Shown in pieces: positions 9,222-18,204 of a stretch of DNA of 64,000 bases; position 1 is the stretch's first letter; every line of letters begins with the position of its first letter. This DNA comes from Paraburkholderia hiiakae. Its GTDB lineage: Bacteria > Pseudomonadota > Gammaproteobacteria > Burkholderiales > Burkholderiaceae. The stretch covers positions 185,729 to 249,728 of the forward strand of contig NZ_CAJHCQ010000014.1 in the NCBI RefSeq assembly GCF_904848665.1. Direction: 5' to 3'. The position numbers and the translations under genes are program-made. The notes below the pieces were generated by a model that worked only from the letters and a program-made list of their open reading frames with translations, was not told where the DNA came from and did no database searches.

Positions 9222-10913
9222 CTACTGCCAATATTTCCTCTTGCTGGTCTTCCCAATTCCAGGGTTGAAACTATTGGTCGGATCGAGTTTCTTCAATTGC
9301 GCTTGATAACTCTCGGACGCGTGGTACAGGTTACCGACGTTATGCTCTGCAGGGTATTTTGCACCGCGTGTTTCAAGGTATGACAACACGTCTTTCTTGA
9401 ACGCTACAGCATTGCATCCCGGCTTCAGGATGTAGTCCTGGTGATTCACAAAACAGAAGAAGTGCCCACAGCAAGAGTCCAGCAGAACTTGTTCCTGCAG
9501 GTGCGGTGGCAACTTTAGACGCCACTCGGTGTCGTTCCGGCGTAGTGCAACATCAAATGCCAGCAGTCTTTCGTTAGTGTCAATACCCTGACTGTCGCAG
9601 TAGCAAATGGTACAGGCGCCGACAGTGAAGCGGACCAGAAACGCGTCGCGTGCCTCTTCCTCGTCGCATTTGAAGTACTCGCCAGTTCGAGTCGAGAAAA
9701 ACCGCTCGAGTAGCGCAGCCAGTTCTTCGGCATCGCCCCCGTCCGTCTTGATGACGAGGTGATGCTCATATAGGTCCATGTAGCTGGGGATACGCCCGGC
9801 TAGACCCATGGGGGTGAGCACATTTGTGATCTGAATGGCTTTGTCCACGGTGTTATCTGGAAGTATGGCGACTCGCCTAACGAGCTTGTCCCAATTCGCC
9901 TTTTGTGCAGTCAGTTCCGGGATCTTCTCAGGGCCGAAGAGCCGAATTGCCTTATAGATATGTTTTGCATAACGAACAGATAAATCCAGTGCTCCCTTGT
10001 GCATATACTCTGCCTGGATAGGTAATTTCGACAGACTGGTCAGCAGGAATAGGCGGAGTTGGACCAATTCTGCTTCGTTGTTGGTTCCAACATAGAAGGA
10101 GGTGGTGTTCAGCGGAGTGTCGAAAGTAGGCAGGCGCACGGCGAAGACCGCGAGCTTCCCGGCACAGCCTGCACTGTCATGCAGATACTCGGGATTTCCA
10201 TTGTAACGCGCGGGACTATTGGCCGCCACGTCCCGCAACTTTTCGGCATAATTTTCCGCCCATAACTTTCCGTCCCAGTCGGGCGTATCCCCGATCGTGT
10301 ACTGACTCGAAGTTAGATTGTCGAGAATTTCTTCTGGATCCTCCCCAAGTCTTATTCCGAGATTGTTCACGAGTTGCAGTTGCCCATTTTCGTCGACTCG
10401 GGCAAAGAGGGATTTTTCAGTAAAAGCAGGGCCTCGTCGAATCAGCGAGCCGCCGGAATTGTTGCAGATTCCGCCAACCACCGATGCGCCGATGCATGAC
10501 GATCCAATGACTGAATGTGGTTCTCTTTTGTACGGCTTTAGGGCATTTTCCAACTCGGTTAGCGTTGACCCTGGAAATGCAATGACCTGCTTTGCGTCGT
10601 CGATTACCTGAACGCCTTTAAGCCGTCGTGTGCTAACTATAATGAGTTCTCTATCGTAATCCTCGCCATTTGGAGTTGAGCCACCGGTTACACCTGTGTT
10701 CGACGCTTGCATCAAGATGATTGCGTCATTATCGACGCAAACCTTGAGGACCGACCAGAGTTGCGATAGCGTACGGGGCAGTGCGACCGCGAGAGCCTTC
10801 CCGTGGCCAACCCGGAAACCCTTGGTGTAGAAGACTTTCTCGTCTTCACCATCTAACAAGTCGGCTTCAGCGAGCACCCCTCTTAACTTAGCCAACAGAT
10901 CTTTGCTTGACAT
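9222..10913 (-). CDS. dld: quinone-dependent D-lactate dehydrogenase
   Basis: 563 residues, close to the 571 of E. coli Dld. This FAD flavoprotein oxidises D-lactate, and in some cases other D-2-hydroxy acids, to the 2-oxo acid and passes electrons to quinone at the inner membrane. The FAD-binding segment has ILMQASNTGVTGGSTPNG, and EPHSVIGSSCIGASVVGGIC is a near-exact Dld signature. The C-terminus ends in NPGIGKTSKRKYWQ as in Dld. I chose the ATG at 10913, with GGAG six bases before it, over in-frame starts at 10925 and 10934. It follows the thiamine-dependent decarboxylase gene on the same strand, suggesting joint use of a 2-hydroxy acid. Confidence 0.92.
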   Translation of the reverse strand: MSSKDLLAKLRGVLAEADLLDGEDEKVFYTKGFRVGHGKALAVALPRTLSQLWSVLKVCVDNDAIILMQASNTGVTGGSTPNGEDYDRELIIVSTRRLKGVQVIDDAKQVIAFPGSTLTELENALKPYKREPHSVIGSSCIGASVVGGICNNSGGSLIRRGPAFTEKSLFARVDENGQLQLVNNLGIRLGEDPEEILDNLTSSQYTIGDTPDWDGKLWAENYAEKLRDVAANSPARYNGNPEYLHDSAGCAGKLAVFAVRLPTFDTPLNTTSFYVGTNNEAELVQLRLFLLTSLSKLPIQAEYMHKGALDLSVRYAKHIYKAIRLFGPEKIPELTAQKANWDKLVRRVAILPDNTVDKAIQITNVLTPMGLAGRIPSYMDLYEHHLVIKTDGGDAEELAALLERFFSTRTGEYFKCDEEEARDAFLVRFTVGACTICYCDSQGIDTNERLLAFDVALRRNDTEWRLKLPPHLQEQVLLDSCCGHFFCFVNHQDYILKPGCNAVAFKKDVLSYLETRGAKYPAEHNVGNLYHASESYQAQLKKLDPTNSFNPGIGKTSKRKYWQ

Positions 10914-11068
10914 CTCTAACTCCATGAGGCTCATGAATCACCGCCTGGACCCAATAATAACGAGACAACCTGTTCTGAGAGGCACGCCGACGCGGTAATC
11001 ATTGGTCTTTGGGGAAGTCTACTCGCAGGTGTATCATTTTTACGCGCAGGTGGCGTCCAAATATTCGA

Positions 11069-12766
11069 TTAGGCGGCGCTAATGATGACTTCAATCAGAT
11101 TTGCTTTTCCGCTTGCAATGCCAGCTTCTATCGCAGCGGCGATGTCGCTTGACTTTTCGACACGGCGCGCCGGGAGTCCAAAACCGCGCGCTAGCGCGAC
11201 ATAGTCGATGGCCGGTTGATCTATTTCCATCGCGATGAACTTACCGGTTTGGGCGCTGACATAGTGCTCCTGCGATCGCATGAAGTTCTTCAGTACGTTG
11301 TATTCTCGGTTATTCAGAACAACAAATGTAACCGGCAAGTTCTCGTGCGCGGCTGTCCAAAGGGACTGTGGAGAATAGAGGGCGGCACCGTCACCTACCA
11401 GACACACAACTGGCTCCCGCCCAATGCCGAGCGAGCAGCCAACTGCGGCAGGCATTGCCCACCCCAAGGCGCCTCCGCGCATAAAGGAATACTGATTACC
11501 CGATTCGCTATTGAGGAATTTCCTCACATGTGCTGACGTCGCAATGGCTTCATCGACGATAGGGATCTTAGGTCCGATTGCCCGAATCGCCTCGCGCGCG
11601 GCGACTAGCGGCGTCGTAGTAGAAAAATCCGATTGCGTCTCGGAAAGGCTGAGGATCGATCTCCGGCGAGCGACGTCTTTTTCCTTGGCCTTCGCGTTCA
11701 ACTCCTCGTACAGCGCTCGTTGGGCGGAGGTTTCCTGCTCAAGGATAGGCAGCAGCGCGCGTAGCGAACCTCTTAGGTCTCCCACGACCGACAACTTCGT
11801 CGCGTACGTACGCCCCGCGTCGCGCATATTCGGCGTCAGTTGAAACACGTCGCAGCCAGCAGGTACCGCCGATCCCTCTGAGTAGAGGATCGTTATTAAT
11901 GATTTGCCGCCAAGTGCGAAGATAGCGTCGTAGCTCGAAAGGATTTTCGCAATTTCGCTAGCCTTGGTTGGCAGATTTCCGGCCCAAAGTGGATGAGCGG
12001 TAGGGAACGGAATCCGCGAAGGCCACGACGAACCATACACGGGAGCTCCGAGTGCTTCCGCGAGGGCGACTACCTGTGCTGCGGCCTGACTCCAGTAAAT
12101 CTCGTCACCGGCGAGTATCGCCAGCCGGCCAGGTCGGACCGCGGCAAGCTTGGCAGCCAGCGTCGGCAATGATCCGGCGATGGCGCTGCGATCTATAACC
12201 GACGGCTCTGCGATGGAGACGGAACTCATTTCTTCCATCACATCCATTGGAAACGACAGAAAGACTGGGCCGGTCGGGGCTGCATTCGCATCGTGAAAGG
12301 CACGTCGCACCAATACGGGCAATTGGTCTGCATGCGTGACTTCGCGCGCCCACTTGACCGCGGGCTCGGCAATCTTGACAAGGTCGCCCAACAGTAGTGG
12401 ATCGGTTACCACGTGCCGGGAGTCCTGCTGGCCCGCCGTCACAATCATCGGTGTCTGAGAAACGCTGGCATTTAGCAGATTGCCCATTCCGTGGCCGAGT
12501 CCGCCTGCGGTATGAAGATTGAGAAAGGCAGGCTTGCGAGCGGCTTGCGCGTAGCCATCGGCCATCGCGACGACTGATGCTTCCTGAAGTGCAAGGACGT
12601 ATTTGATCGAAGGGAAGCGTAGGAGAGCATCCATCAGTGGCAATTCGGTCGTACCGGGATTTCCAAAGATGTAATCCACCCCCTCGCTTTCCAAAAGTTC
12701 CAGAAGGACTTCGGCGCCCCTGCGAGCATTTGAACTTTTAAGGGACGTAACTGGACTAGCAGACAT
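11069..12766 (-). CDS. thiamine-diphosphate-dependent 2-oxo-acid decarboxylase, benzoylformate decarboxylase type
   Basis: 565 residues. The N-terminal PYR domain carries GNPGTTELPLMDAL with the catalytic Glu on the next strand (LALQEASVVAMADGYA). The C-terminal PP domain has the ThDP motif GDGAALYSPQ through VVLNN. GNPGTTELP and the overall layout resemble benzoylformate decarboxylase (MdlC) more than biosynthetic acetolactate synthase, but an acetolactate-synthase-like enzyme cannot be excluded. GGAGG precedes the ATG. It is followed by dld, so a D-2-hydroxy acid could be oxidised and then decarboxylated to an aldehyde. The LysR gene at 13435 is transcribed away from it. Confidence 0.78.
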   Translation of the reverse strand: MSASPVTSLKSSNARRGAEVLLELLESEGVDYIFGNPGTTELPLMDALLRFPSIKYVLALQEASVVAMADGYAQAARKPAFLNLHTAGGLGHGMGNLLNASVSQTPMIVTAGQQDSRHVVTDPLLLGDLVKIAEPAVKWAREVTHADQLPVLVRRAFHDANAAPTGPVFLSFPMDVMEEMSSVSIAEPSVIDRSAIAGSLPTLAAKLAAVRPGRLAILAGDEIYWSQAAAQVVALAEALGAPVYGSSWPSRIPFPTAHPLWAGNLPTKASEIAKILSSYDAIFALGGKSLITILYSEGSAVPAGCDVFQLTPNMRDAGRTYATKLSVVGDLRGSLRALLPILEQETSAQRALYEELNAKAKEKDVARRRSILSLSETQSDFSTTTPLVAAREAIRAIGPKIPIVDEAIATSAHVRKFLNSESGNQYSFMRGGALGWAMPAAVGCSLGIGREPVVCLVGDGAALYSPQSLWTAAHENLPVTFVVLNNREYNVLKNFMRSQEHYVSAQTGKFIAMEIDQPAIDYVALARGFGLPARRVEKSSDIAAAIEAGIASGKANLIEVIISAA

Positions 12767-13434
12767 AGATCCTCCGTTTCAGCGTAACACGCCCATTGTG
12801 TGGGCGCCTCCGCTATATGCGGTTAGTGCTCTCTTGAAGCTCGCGCAGGTACGGAGCGCCAAGTTCGTTCGCCATGGTTTGGCTACGTGAAGGCGAAGGG
12901 CAGTATTGGGCAGTTCGACCGATAATGGAAATGCTTTGTTCGCATCGCACCGATGTTTGATTGTTATCAGATAGTGAAGTGGATATGCTGCCGTTGCACT
13001 CAAGACGGTCCTCGCGGCGCAAACGCGATGCTTAGCGTCACGCCGCTGGCGATCTGTACGCGGGATCAAGCGATCGTCATGTCGCGGTTTATCGCCTTCC
13101 GCGTCTGTCGACGGCGCATTACCTGGTGGCACACGCACCTAGGATAGTGGTGTCCCAACGCCGCCGCCTCCTGTTGCGCTGAAAAGTCCTGAAGACTTCC
13201 AGTTTCAGGCGGCTGTGTGCCTGAAGGCAAAGCAAAGCGCAACGGGTTCAAAAAGAATTTGTTCCAAACAATGCAAAGATCGCACTCGACGCATACGACG
13301 CTACGCACACGCCGGCGTCGTTCAACTCGCCATGGCATTGACTAAGCGGTGGAGGAACTGCGTCGGACTACGGACCGGTAATTGAGGTGACTTGCTATCA
13401 TTGCGCCGATGTCAGTGCGTTATCAGGGGTTGGT
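12767..13434. other. divergent intergenic region between decarboxylase and LysR genes
   Basis: About 670 bp that must hold promoters for both directions. It contains hairpin motif copy C (13164-13210). Open frames on both strands have no recognisable content. I could not pin down a LysR box. Confidence 0.4.
13164..13210 (-). repeat. recurrent hairpin motif, copy C (best-preserved)
   Basis: CTGAAA (13179-13184) pairs with TTTCAG (13203-13208), and inside it AAGTC (13184-13188) pairs with GACTT (13194-13198). On the minus strand a purine-rich AGGAGGCG follows. It shares about 35 bases with copy B and the core with copies A and D. Confidence 0.65.
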
Positions 13435-14343
13435 ATGGATATGCGTGCGCTGCGCTATTTCGTAGAGGTGGTTCGTCAAAACGGCTTTCGACGGGCGAGT
13501 GCGACGCTGCACGTCACGCAGCCGGCGATCAGCCGCGCTATCGGCCAATTGGAGGAAGAGTTCGAGCTTAACTTCCTCGTCCGCGAACCCCGCGGGGTAT
13601 GTTTGACGCCCGAAGGTGACGTGCTCTATCGGCGCGCAAGTTTGATCTTGCAGCAAGCGGATAGTCTCGCCAGCGAGCTGCGGGATTTGCGCTCGATGGT
13701 CAGCGGGACGCTGCGAGTCGGGTTGCCACCCATGACAGGCTCAACGTTTTTCGGGGACGTGATCACGGAGTTTCGACGCCAGTATCCAGGAGTGCAGTTG
13801 CAGATCATCGAGTACGGCAGTAATCAGTTCGCCGGCGCGCTAAGCGATGGTCACGTTGAGATTGCAGCAGCAATGTTGCCGATTGAAGGAGAGGGCTTTC
13901 TTACGCAGACGTTTGCTCGCGAGAGACTTGCGTTGCTATGCTCGCGCGATCATCGGTTGGCAGCGCGAAAGAAGGTAACGTTGAGGGAGTTATCTGACGA
14001 AACGTTTGTCGCTTTCACGAGCGACTTCAAGGTCAACAACCTGATCGACAGGTTGTGTAACCAGGAGGGGTTTGAACCGTCTGTTTCCGGGCGCAGTAGT
14101 CATCTCGACTTGCTTGTTTCGATGGTCACTTCTGGAATGGGCGTGGCCCTTTTGCCCGTGACGGTCTGCAGGGGGATTCGCTCAAGTCGACTGAGGGTCG
14201 TCACTGTAATCGATCCAGTGATTTCATTCGATCAGGCGCTTGTGCGGCACCGGGACACGTATCTGAGCCGCAGTGCTCGGGCGTGGATTGAGATAGCGTC
14301 AGAGGTGCTTGGCTTTCACGTTGATCCAGTATTCGTCGCGTGA
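13435..14343 (+). CDS. LysR-family transcriptional regulator
   Basis: 302 residues from the ATG at 13435 (MDMRALRYFVEVV), the normal LysR N-terminus; the frame is open back to 13387. The helix-turn-helix spans about residues 15-60 (RRASATLHVTQPAISRAIGQLEEE), and the effector-binding domain covers about 90-290 (GTLRVGLPPM). It is divergent from the decarboxylase/dld genes and is their most likely regulator, with a 2-hydroxy or 2-oxo acid as a plausible but unproven effector. Confidence 0.88.
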   Translation: MDMRALRYFVEVVRQNGFRRASATLHVTQPAISRAIGQLEEEFELNFLVREPRGVCLTPEGDVLYRRASLILQQADSLASELRDLRSMVSGTLRVGLPPMTGSTFFGDVITEFRRQYPGVQLQIIEYGSNQFAGALSDGHVEIAAAMLPIEGEGFLTQTFARERLALLCSRDHRLAARKKVTLRELSDETFVAFTSDFKVNNLIDRLCNQEGFEPSVSGRSSHLDLLVSMVTSGMGVALLPVTVCRGIRSSRLRVVTVIDPVISFDQALVRHRDTYLSRSARAWIEIASEVLGFHVDPVFVA

Positions 14344-15039
14344 GAATCGATGAACGGGCCAGGTGCGCGGTGGCGAGGTCACGCTCCAGGGTTCGAAGTC
14401 GTCGTTTTCTGGAGCAGTGGAGGCTGCGAGCGCGAAGGGTCCTGCCGTGCATTTTGCCCATATGCGCAACCCGGGCGCGCGCCTTCCGGGCGTCGAAGCT
14501 CACCACATTCAACCGTTACCTGTACGGGACGCAGAAATCTAAAGATTCGCTCCGAACGCGGTACGCGACTGTCTTCAGTCTCGAGGTCTTACCGAAGTGT
14601 GAGATGGGAGAAATTCAGAACTTTTCAGCGTAAAGAGAGGTGATCGCGGCGACGATCCGTTAGGCTCAGAGGTGTTTACGCAGCGTAGCCGACCTGTCTT
14701 CGAGGAGGCGATGATGAAGCTCAACTACGAGATTAACGTTGGCATCGAGTGCCCGTGCGGAAGCGAACTCGACGACGATCTGGCGACACTGGGAATATCC
14801 AAACCGCAGCACAGTTCGAACAGAAGAATTCTTGTCCGCTCCCAGGTGCGACGTGACCGTCGTGGGAAAACACGCTCGTTACGTCGACGTTTCTCGCTCC
14901 GCCCTTGGTGCGGTCGGTGTTCCGGCGTAACCGCAATCTATCGCTGACCGGGGCTCTATATTCGAAACCTGACTGCGGGGGAATTCTGCAAATGTGCTCC
15001 TCCGAGGGATAGGTTTGATGCGCATGGAGGAGTGACCTC
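14344..15039. other. intergenic upstream of katG, with one weak ORF
   Basis: About 700 bp. A frame from 14711 (MMKLNYEINVGIECPCGSEL) has a GAGGAGG ribosome site, but its second half turns Arg-rich while another frame (14820-14930) looks more protein-like, so it may be a small gene with a frameshift. Copy D of the hairpin motif lies at 14613-14640. No OxyR-type site could be assigned. Confidence 0.35.
14613..14640 (+). repeat. recurrent intergenic motif, copy D
   Basis: TTCAGAACTTTTCAGCGTAA followed by AGAGAGG, the reverse complement of the core in copies A-C with one change. It points toward katG, about 400 bp away. Confidence 0.5.
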
Positions 15040-17307
15040 ATGTCCAGTATAGCGAAGTGTCCGTTTGATCATGCCGCAGGCAGTGGCACGACGAACCGTG
15101 ATTGGTGGCCGAAGCAGTTGCGTGTAGACCTGCTCCGCCAGCATTCGAGCAAATCCAATCCGCTGGACTCGGATTTTAACTATATCGAGGCTTTCAAGCG
15201 TCTAGACCTGGCAGCGGTGAAGACGGACCTTGCGGCGCTGATGACCGACTCGCAGGAATGGTGGCCCGCCGACTTCGGTCACTACGGTCCGCTCTTTGTC
15301 CGAATGGCGTGGCACAGCGCGGGCACCTACCGCACGGGCGACGGCCGCGGCGGTGGCGGCCGTGGGCAGCAACGCTTCGCACCGCTCAACAGCTGGCCGG
15401 ACAATGTGGGTCTCGATAAGGCACGGCGTCTCCTGTGGCCAATCAAGCAGAAGTACGGTCAGAGCATTTCGTGGGCCGACCTGATGATCCTTGCCGGCAA
15501 CGTCGCGCTCGAAACCATGGGGTTCAAAACGTTCGGCTTCGGCGGTGGTCGCGAGGACACGTGGGAGCCGGATCAGGATGTCTACTGGGGCGCCGAGCAG
15601 ACATGGCTTGGCGGCGACCTGCGCTACGGTAAAGGCACGACAACCAATCAGGAAGGTGTGGTCGTCGCCGAGAAGGCATTACACGGCAACGAGACGAGCC
15701 GCACCGATCATGGACGCAATCTCGAGAATCCGCTGGCCGCTGTGCAGATGGGCCTGATCTACGTGAATCCGGAGGGGCCGGACGGCGATCCTGATCCAGT
15801 CGCAGCAGCGCATGATATTCGCGTGACGTTCGGGCGCATGGCCATGAACGACGAGGAAACGGTCGCGCTAATCGCAGGTGGCCACACCTTCGGCAAGACG
15901 CATGGTGCAGGTCCGGCAGACAACGTTGGCCCGGAGCCGGAGGCTGCAAGCCTCGAGAACATGGGGCTCGGCTGGAAGAGCAGCTTCGGCACCGGCAGAG
16001 GCGGCGACACTATCGCGAGCGGTCTGGAAGTGATCTGGACCACTACGCCGACGAAGTGGAGCAACAACTTCTTCTGGAATCTTTTCGGCTATGAATGGGA
16101 ACTGACGAAGAGCCCAGCTGGCGCTCATCAGTGGCAGCCGAAGGGCGGCGCGGGGGCGAACAGCGTGCCCGATCCGTTCGATGCGTCGAAGCGTCGTGCG
16201 CCGTCGATGATGACGACCGACGTGGCGCTGCGTGTCGATCCGGCCTACGAGAAGATTGCGCGGCGATTCTATGAAAATCCGGACGAGTTCGCCGATGCCT
16301 TTGCTCGCGCCTGGTTCAAGCTCACACATCGCGATATGGGACCGCGCACCCGCTATCTTGGGCCAGAAGTCCCGACTGAGGAACTGCTCTGGCAGGACCC
16401 GATTCCAGCCGTGAATCATCCGCTCGTCGACGAGAAGGACATCGCCGCGCTTAAGCAGAAGATCATGGCGTCAGGACTTTCGGTGGCCGAGTTGGTCTCG
16501 ACAGCGTGGGCTTCAGCTTCCACGTTCCGGGGCTCCGACAAGCGCGGTGGTGCGAACGGCGCACGCATACGCCTCGTTCCGCAGAAGGACTGGGCTGCGA
16601 ATGATCCGCAGCGGCTCGCGAAAGTGCTGCAGGTGCTCGAAGGCATTCAGGTCGAATTCAATGGTGCGGCGTCGGGCGGCAAGAAGATCTCACTCGCCGA
16701 CCTGATCGTGCTTGCGGGCGACGCTGGTATTGAATATGCGGCGCAAAGAGCAGGACGGAGCGTCTCCGTGCCGTTCGCACCGGGCCGCATGGATGCCTCG
16801 CAAGCGCAGACGGACGTGGAGTCGATGGGTTTCCTCGAGCCGCTTGCCGACGGCTTCCGCAACTTCCAGAAGGCGAAGTACCGCGTGCCGCCCGAAGCTC
16901 TGCTCATCGACAGGGTACAGTTGCTTACGCTGACCGCACCCGAGATGACAGTGCTAATCGGCGGCCTGCGCGTGTTGAACGTGCATACGGGAAAGGAAGC
17001 GCATGGCGTACTCACAGACCGTCCCGGCATGCTGACAAACGACTTCTTTGTCAACCTTCTCGATATGGGCACGGAGTGGCAGCCATGCTCTGCGGAGCAC
17101 GACGTGTTCGAGGGGCGCGACCGCAAGACCGGACAGGTGAAGTGGGTGGGCACGCGCGTCGATCTCTTGTTCGGCTCGCATTCGGGGCTGCGCGCGCTTT
17201 CCGAGGTCTACGCAAGCACGGACGGCCAGGAAAAATTCGTGCGTGACTTCGTCGCCGCGTGGGCCAAGGTGATGAATCTCGATCGCTTCGATCTTCAAAA
17301 GCTGTGA
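15040..17307 (+). CDS. katG: catalase-peroxidase
   Basis: 755 residues. The bifunctional haem enzyme removes hydrogen peroxide. The distal Arg88-Trp91-His92 triad is in LFVRMAWHSAGTYR, and the proximal His282 in IAGGHTFGKTHGAG. The Tyr of MGLIYVNPEGP and the Met of ENMGLGW can form the Met-Tyr-Trp adduct. The protein is some 27 residues longer than many KatGs because of an insertion before NLENPLAAVQ, in the loop leading to the adduct Tyr. The C-terminal KatG-like domain is complete. GGAGGAG precedes the ATG. The gene stands alone and complements the ohr genes in peroxide defence. Confidence 0.96.
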   Translation: MSSIAKCPFDHAAGSGTTNRDWWPKQLRVDLLRQHSSKSNPLDSDFNYIEAFKRLDLAAVKTDLAALMTDSQEWWPADFGHYGPLFVRMAWHSAGTYRTGDGRGGGGRGQQRFAPLNSWPDNVGLDKARRLLWPIKQKYGQSISWADLMILAGNVALETMGFKTFGFGGGREDTWEPDQDVYWGAEQTWLGGDLRYGKGTTTNQEGVVVAEKALHGNETSRTDHGRNLENPLAAVQMGLIYVNPEGPDGDPDPVAAAHDIRVTFGRMAMNDEETVALIAGGHTFGKTHGAGPADNVGPEPEAASLENMGLGWKSSFGTGRGGDTIASGLEVIWTTTPTKWSNNFFWNLFGYEWELTKSPAGAHQWQPKGGAGANSVPDPFDASKRRAPSMMTTDVALRVDPAYEKIARRFYENPDEFADAFARAWFKLTHRDMGPRTRYLGPEVPTEELLWQDPIPAVNHPLVDEKDIAALKQKIMASGLSVAELVSTAWASASTFRGSDKRGGANGARIRLVPQKDWAANDPQRLAKVLQVLEGIQVEFNGAASGGKKISLADLIVLAGDAGIEYAAQRAGRSVSVPFAPGRMDASQAQTDVESMGFLEPLADGFRNFQKAKYRVPPEALLIDRVQLLTLTAPEMTVLIGGLRVLNVHTGKEAHGVLTDRPGMLTNDFFVNLLDMGTEWQPCSAEHDVFEGRDRKTGQVKWVGTRVDLLFGSHSGLRALSEVYASTDGQEKFVRDFVAAWAKVMNLDRFDLQKL

Positions 17308-17812
17308 CGTGGAGTGCTCTCTCTGATCAACTACGCGGCGAGGTCTGGCTAGTCGAACAAGTTGCACCACGTTGACGCGAACTGATGGGTCAGCCACTTC
17401 ACATCGATTGTCAAATGAGAGTTGACTGGTATTGAGGCCAGCTATTGTACTTTGCGTAGAGACACGTCAATTTTATGCGATTGGTCCTGTACGTAGTCTT
17501 TGCTATTGTCATCTTGACAACGGTTTCGTTGCTCTATGCTGAGGAGATCAACAACGCCGTATGCCAAGGTGCGCTCTGGCTTCGCGAGATCGTCACGCTC
17601 CTCGGTCAAGGGTGTGGGTAATGCACTGTGTAAATCTCGATTACGTAGTGGTTTCACTCTCACGAGCGTGGCGAATACTGCATGGACTACATGGCCTCGA
17701 TCTCGGTTTGGGCGCGTCGTGGCGGATAGTCCAAAACATGAAGCGCGTTCCGGCCAAGTTATTTCATCGACACTCGACACTCGACAATCAGCATTTCACG
17801 AGCGAGGTAAAG
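17308..17812. other. intergenic, nothing recognised
   Basis: About 500 bp after katG. The frame leading into the DUF3331 gene stays open from 17561, but its first 80 residues look non-coding. No clear terminator was seen. Confidence 0.35.
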
Positions 17813-18184
17813 GTGGATAGCTGCTACGTCTGGGAACGCATCATCGCTCCCCTTCTTGGTACTCCCATAGTATGCGAGCTAGCGGTGAGAAAAACAGCAC
17901 GGCCGACCGGCGCATTTCGCTTGGTAGGGAATTGCATCGCCGTACATAGCGTCGAAAGGCAATCTGATCGATCGATGTTGGTTTCGTGGAGCGATTCGAC
18001 GTTGGGGCACTTCGCAGACCAGCGCTGGGTCGGCTCGAAGTCACGTCATAAAGGACGTTGCGCGCTCTCGGGATGCTTGATTCGAAGAGGTGACCCGATT
18101 TATAGGCCGCAACGTCGAGGTTTGGTTTGCTTATCATTTGGACCTGAGATGATACTGGCCAGAGTGCTGGAAAGCATGGTATGA
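17813..18184 (+). CDS. DUF3331 domain-containing protein
   Basis: 123 residues from a GTG at 17813. The C-terminal half carries the DUF3331 pattern: VSWSDST, a Gln-Arg-Trp, then G-R-C-A-L-S-G, I-R-R-G-D and YRPQ. The two Cys and the CALSG...RGD...YRP core resemble a small metal- or ligand-binding fold, but the family has no known function; I know it mainly from Burkholderiaceae. An ATG start further up (17561) is possible but adds unlikely sequence. A paralogue lies at 44676-45101. The next gene is convergent. Confidence 0.65.
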   Translation: MDSCYVWERIIAPLLGTPIVCELAVRKTARPTGAFRLVGNCIAVHSVERQSDRSMLVSWSDSTLGHFADQRWVGSKSRHKGRCALSGCLIRRGDPIYRPQRRGLVCLSFGPEMILARVLESMV

Positions 18185-18204
18185 ATAGTTTCCACTAACT
18201 CACA

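Noticed and set aside
14672..14947. 91-codon frame before katG
   Set aside because: Good ribosome site at 14711, but the second half turns Arg-rich and non-protein-like; kept only as a note in the intergenic entry.
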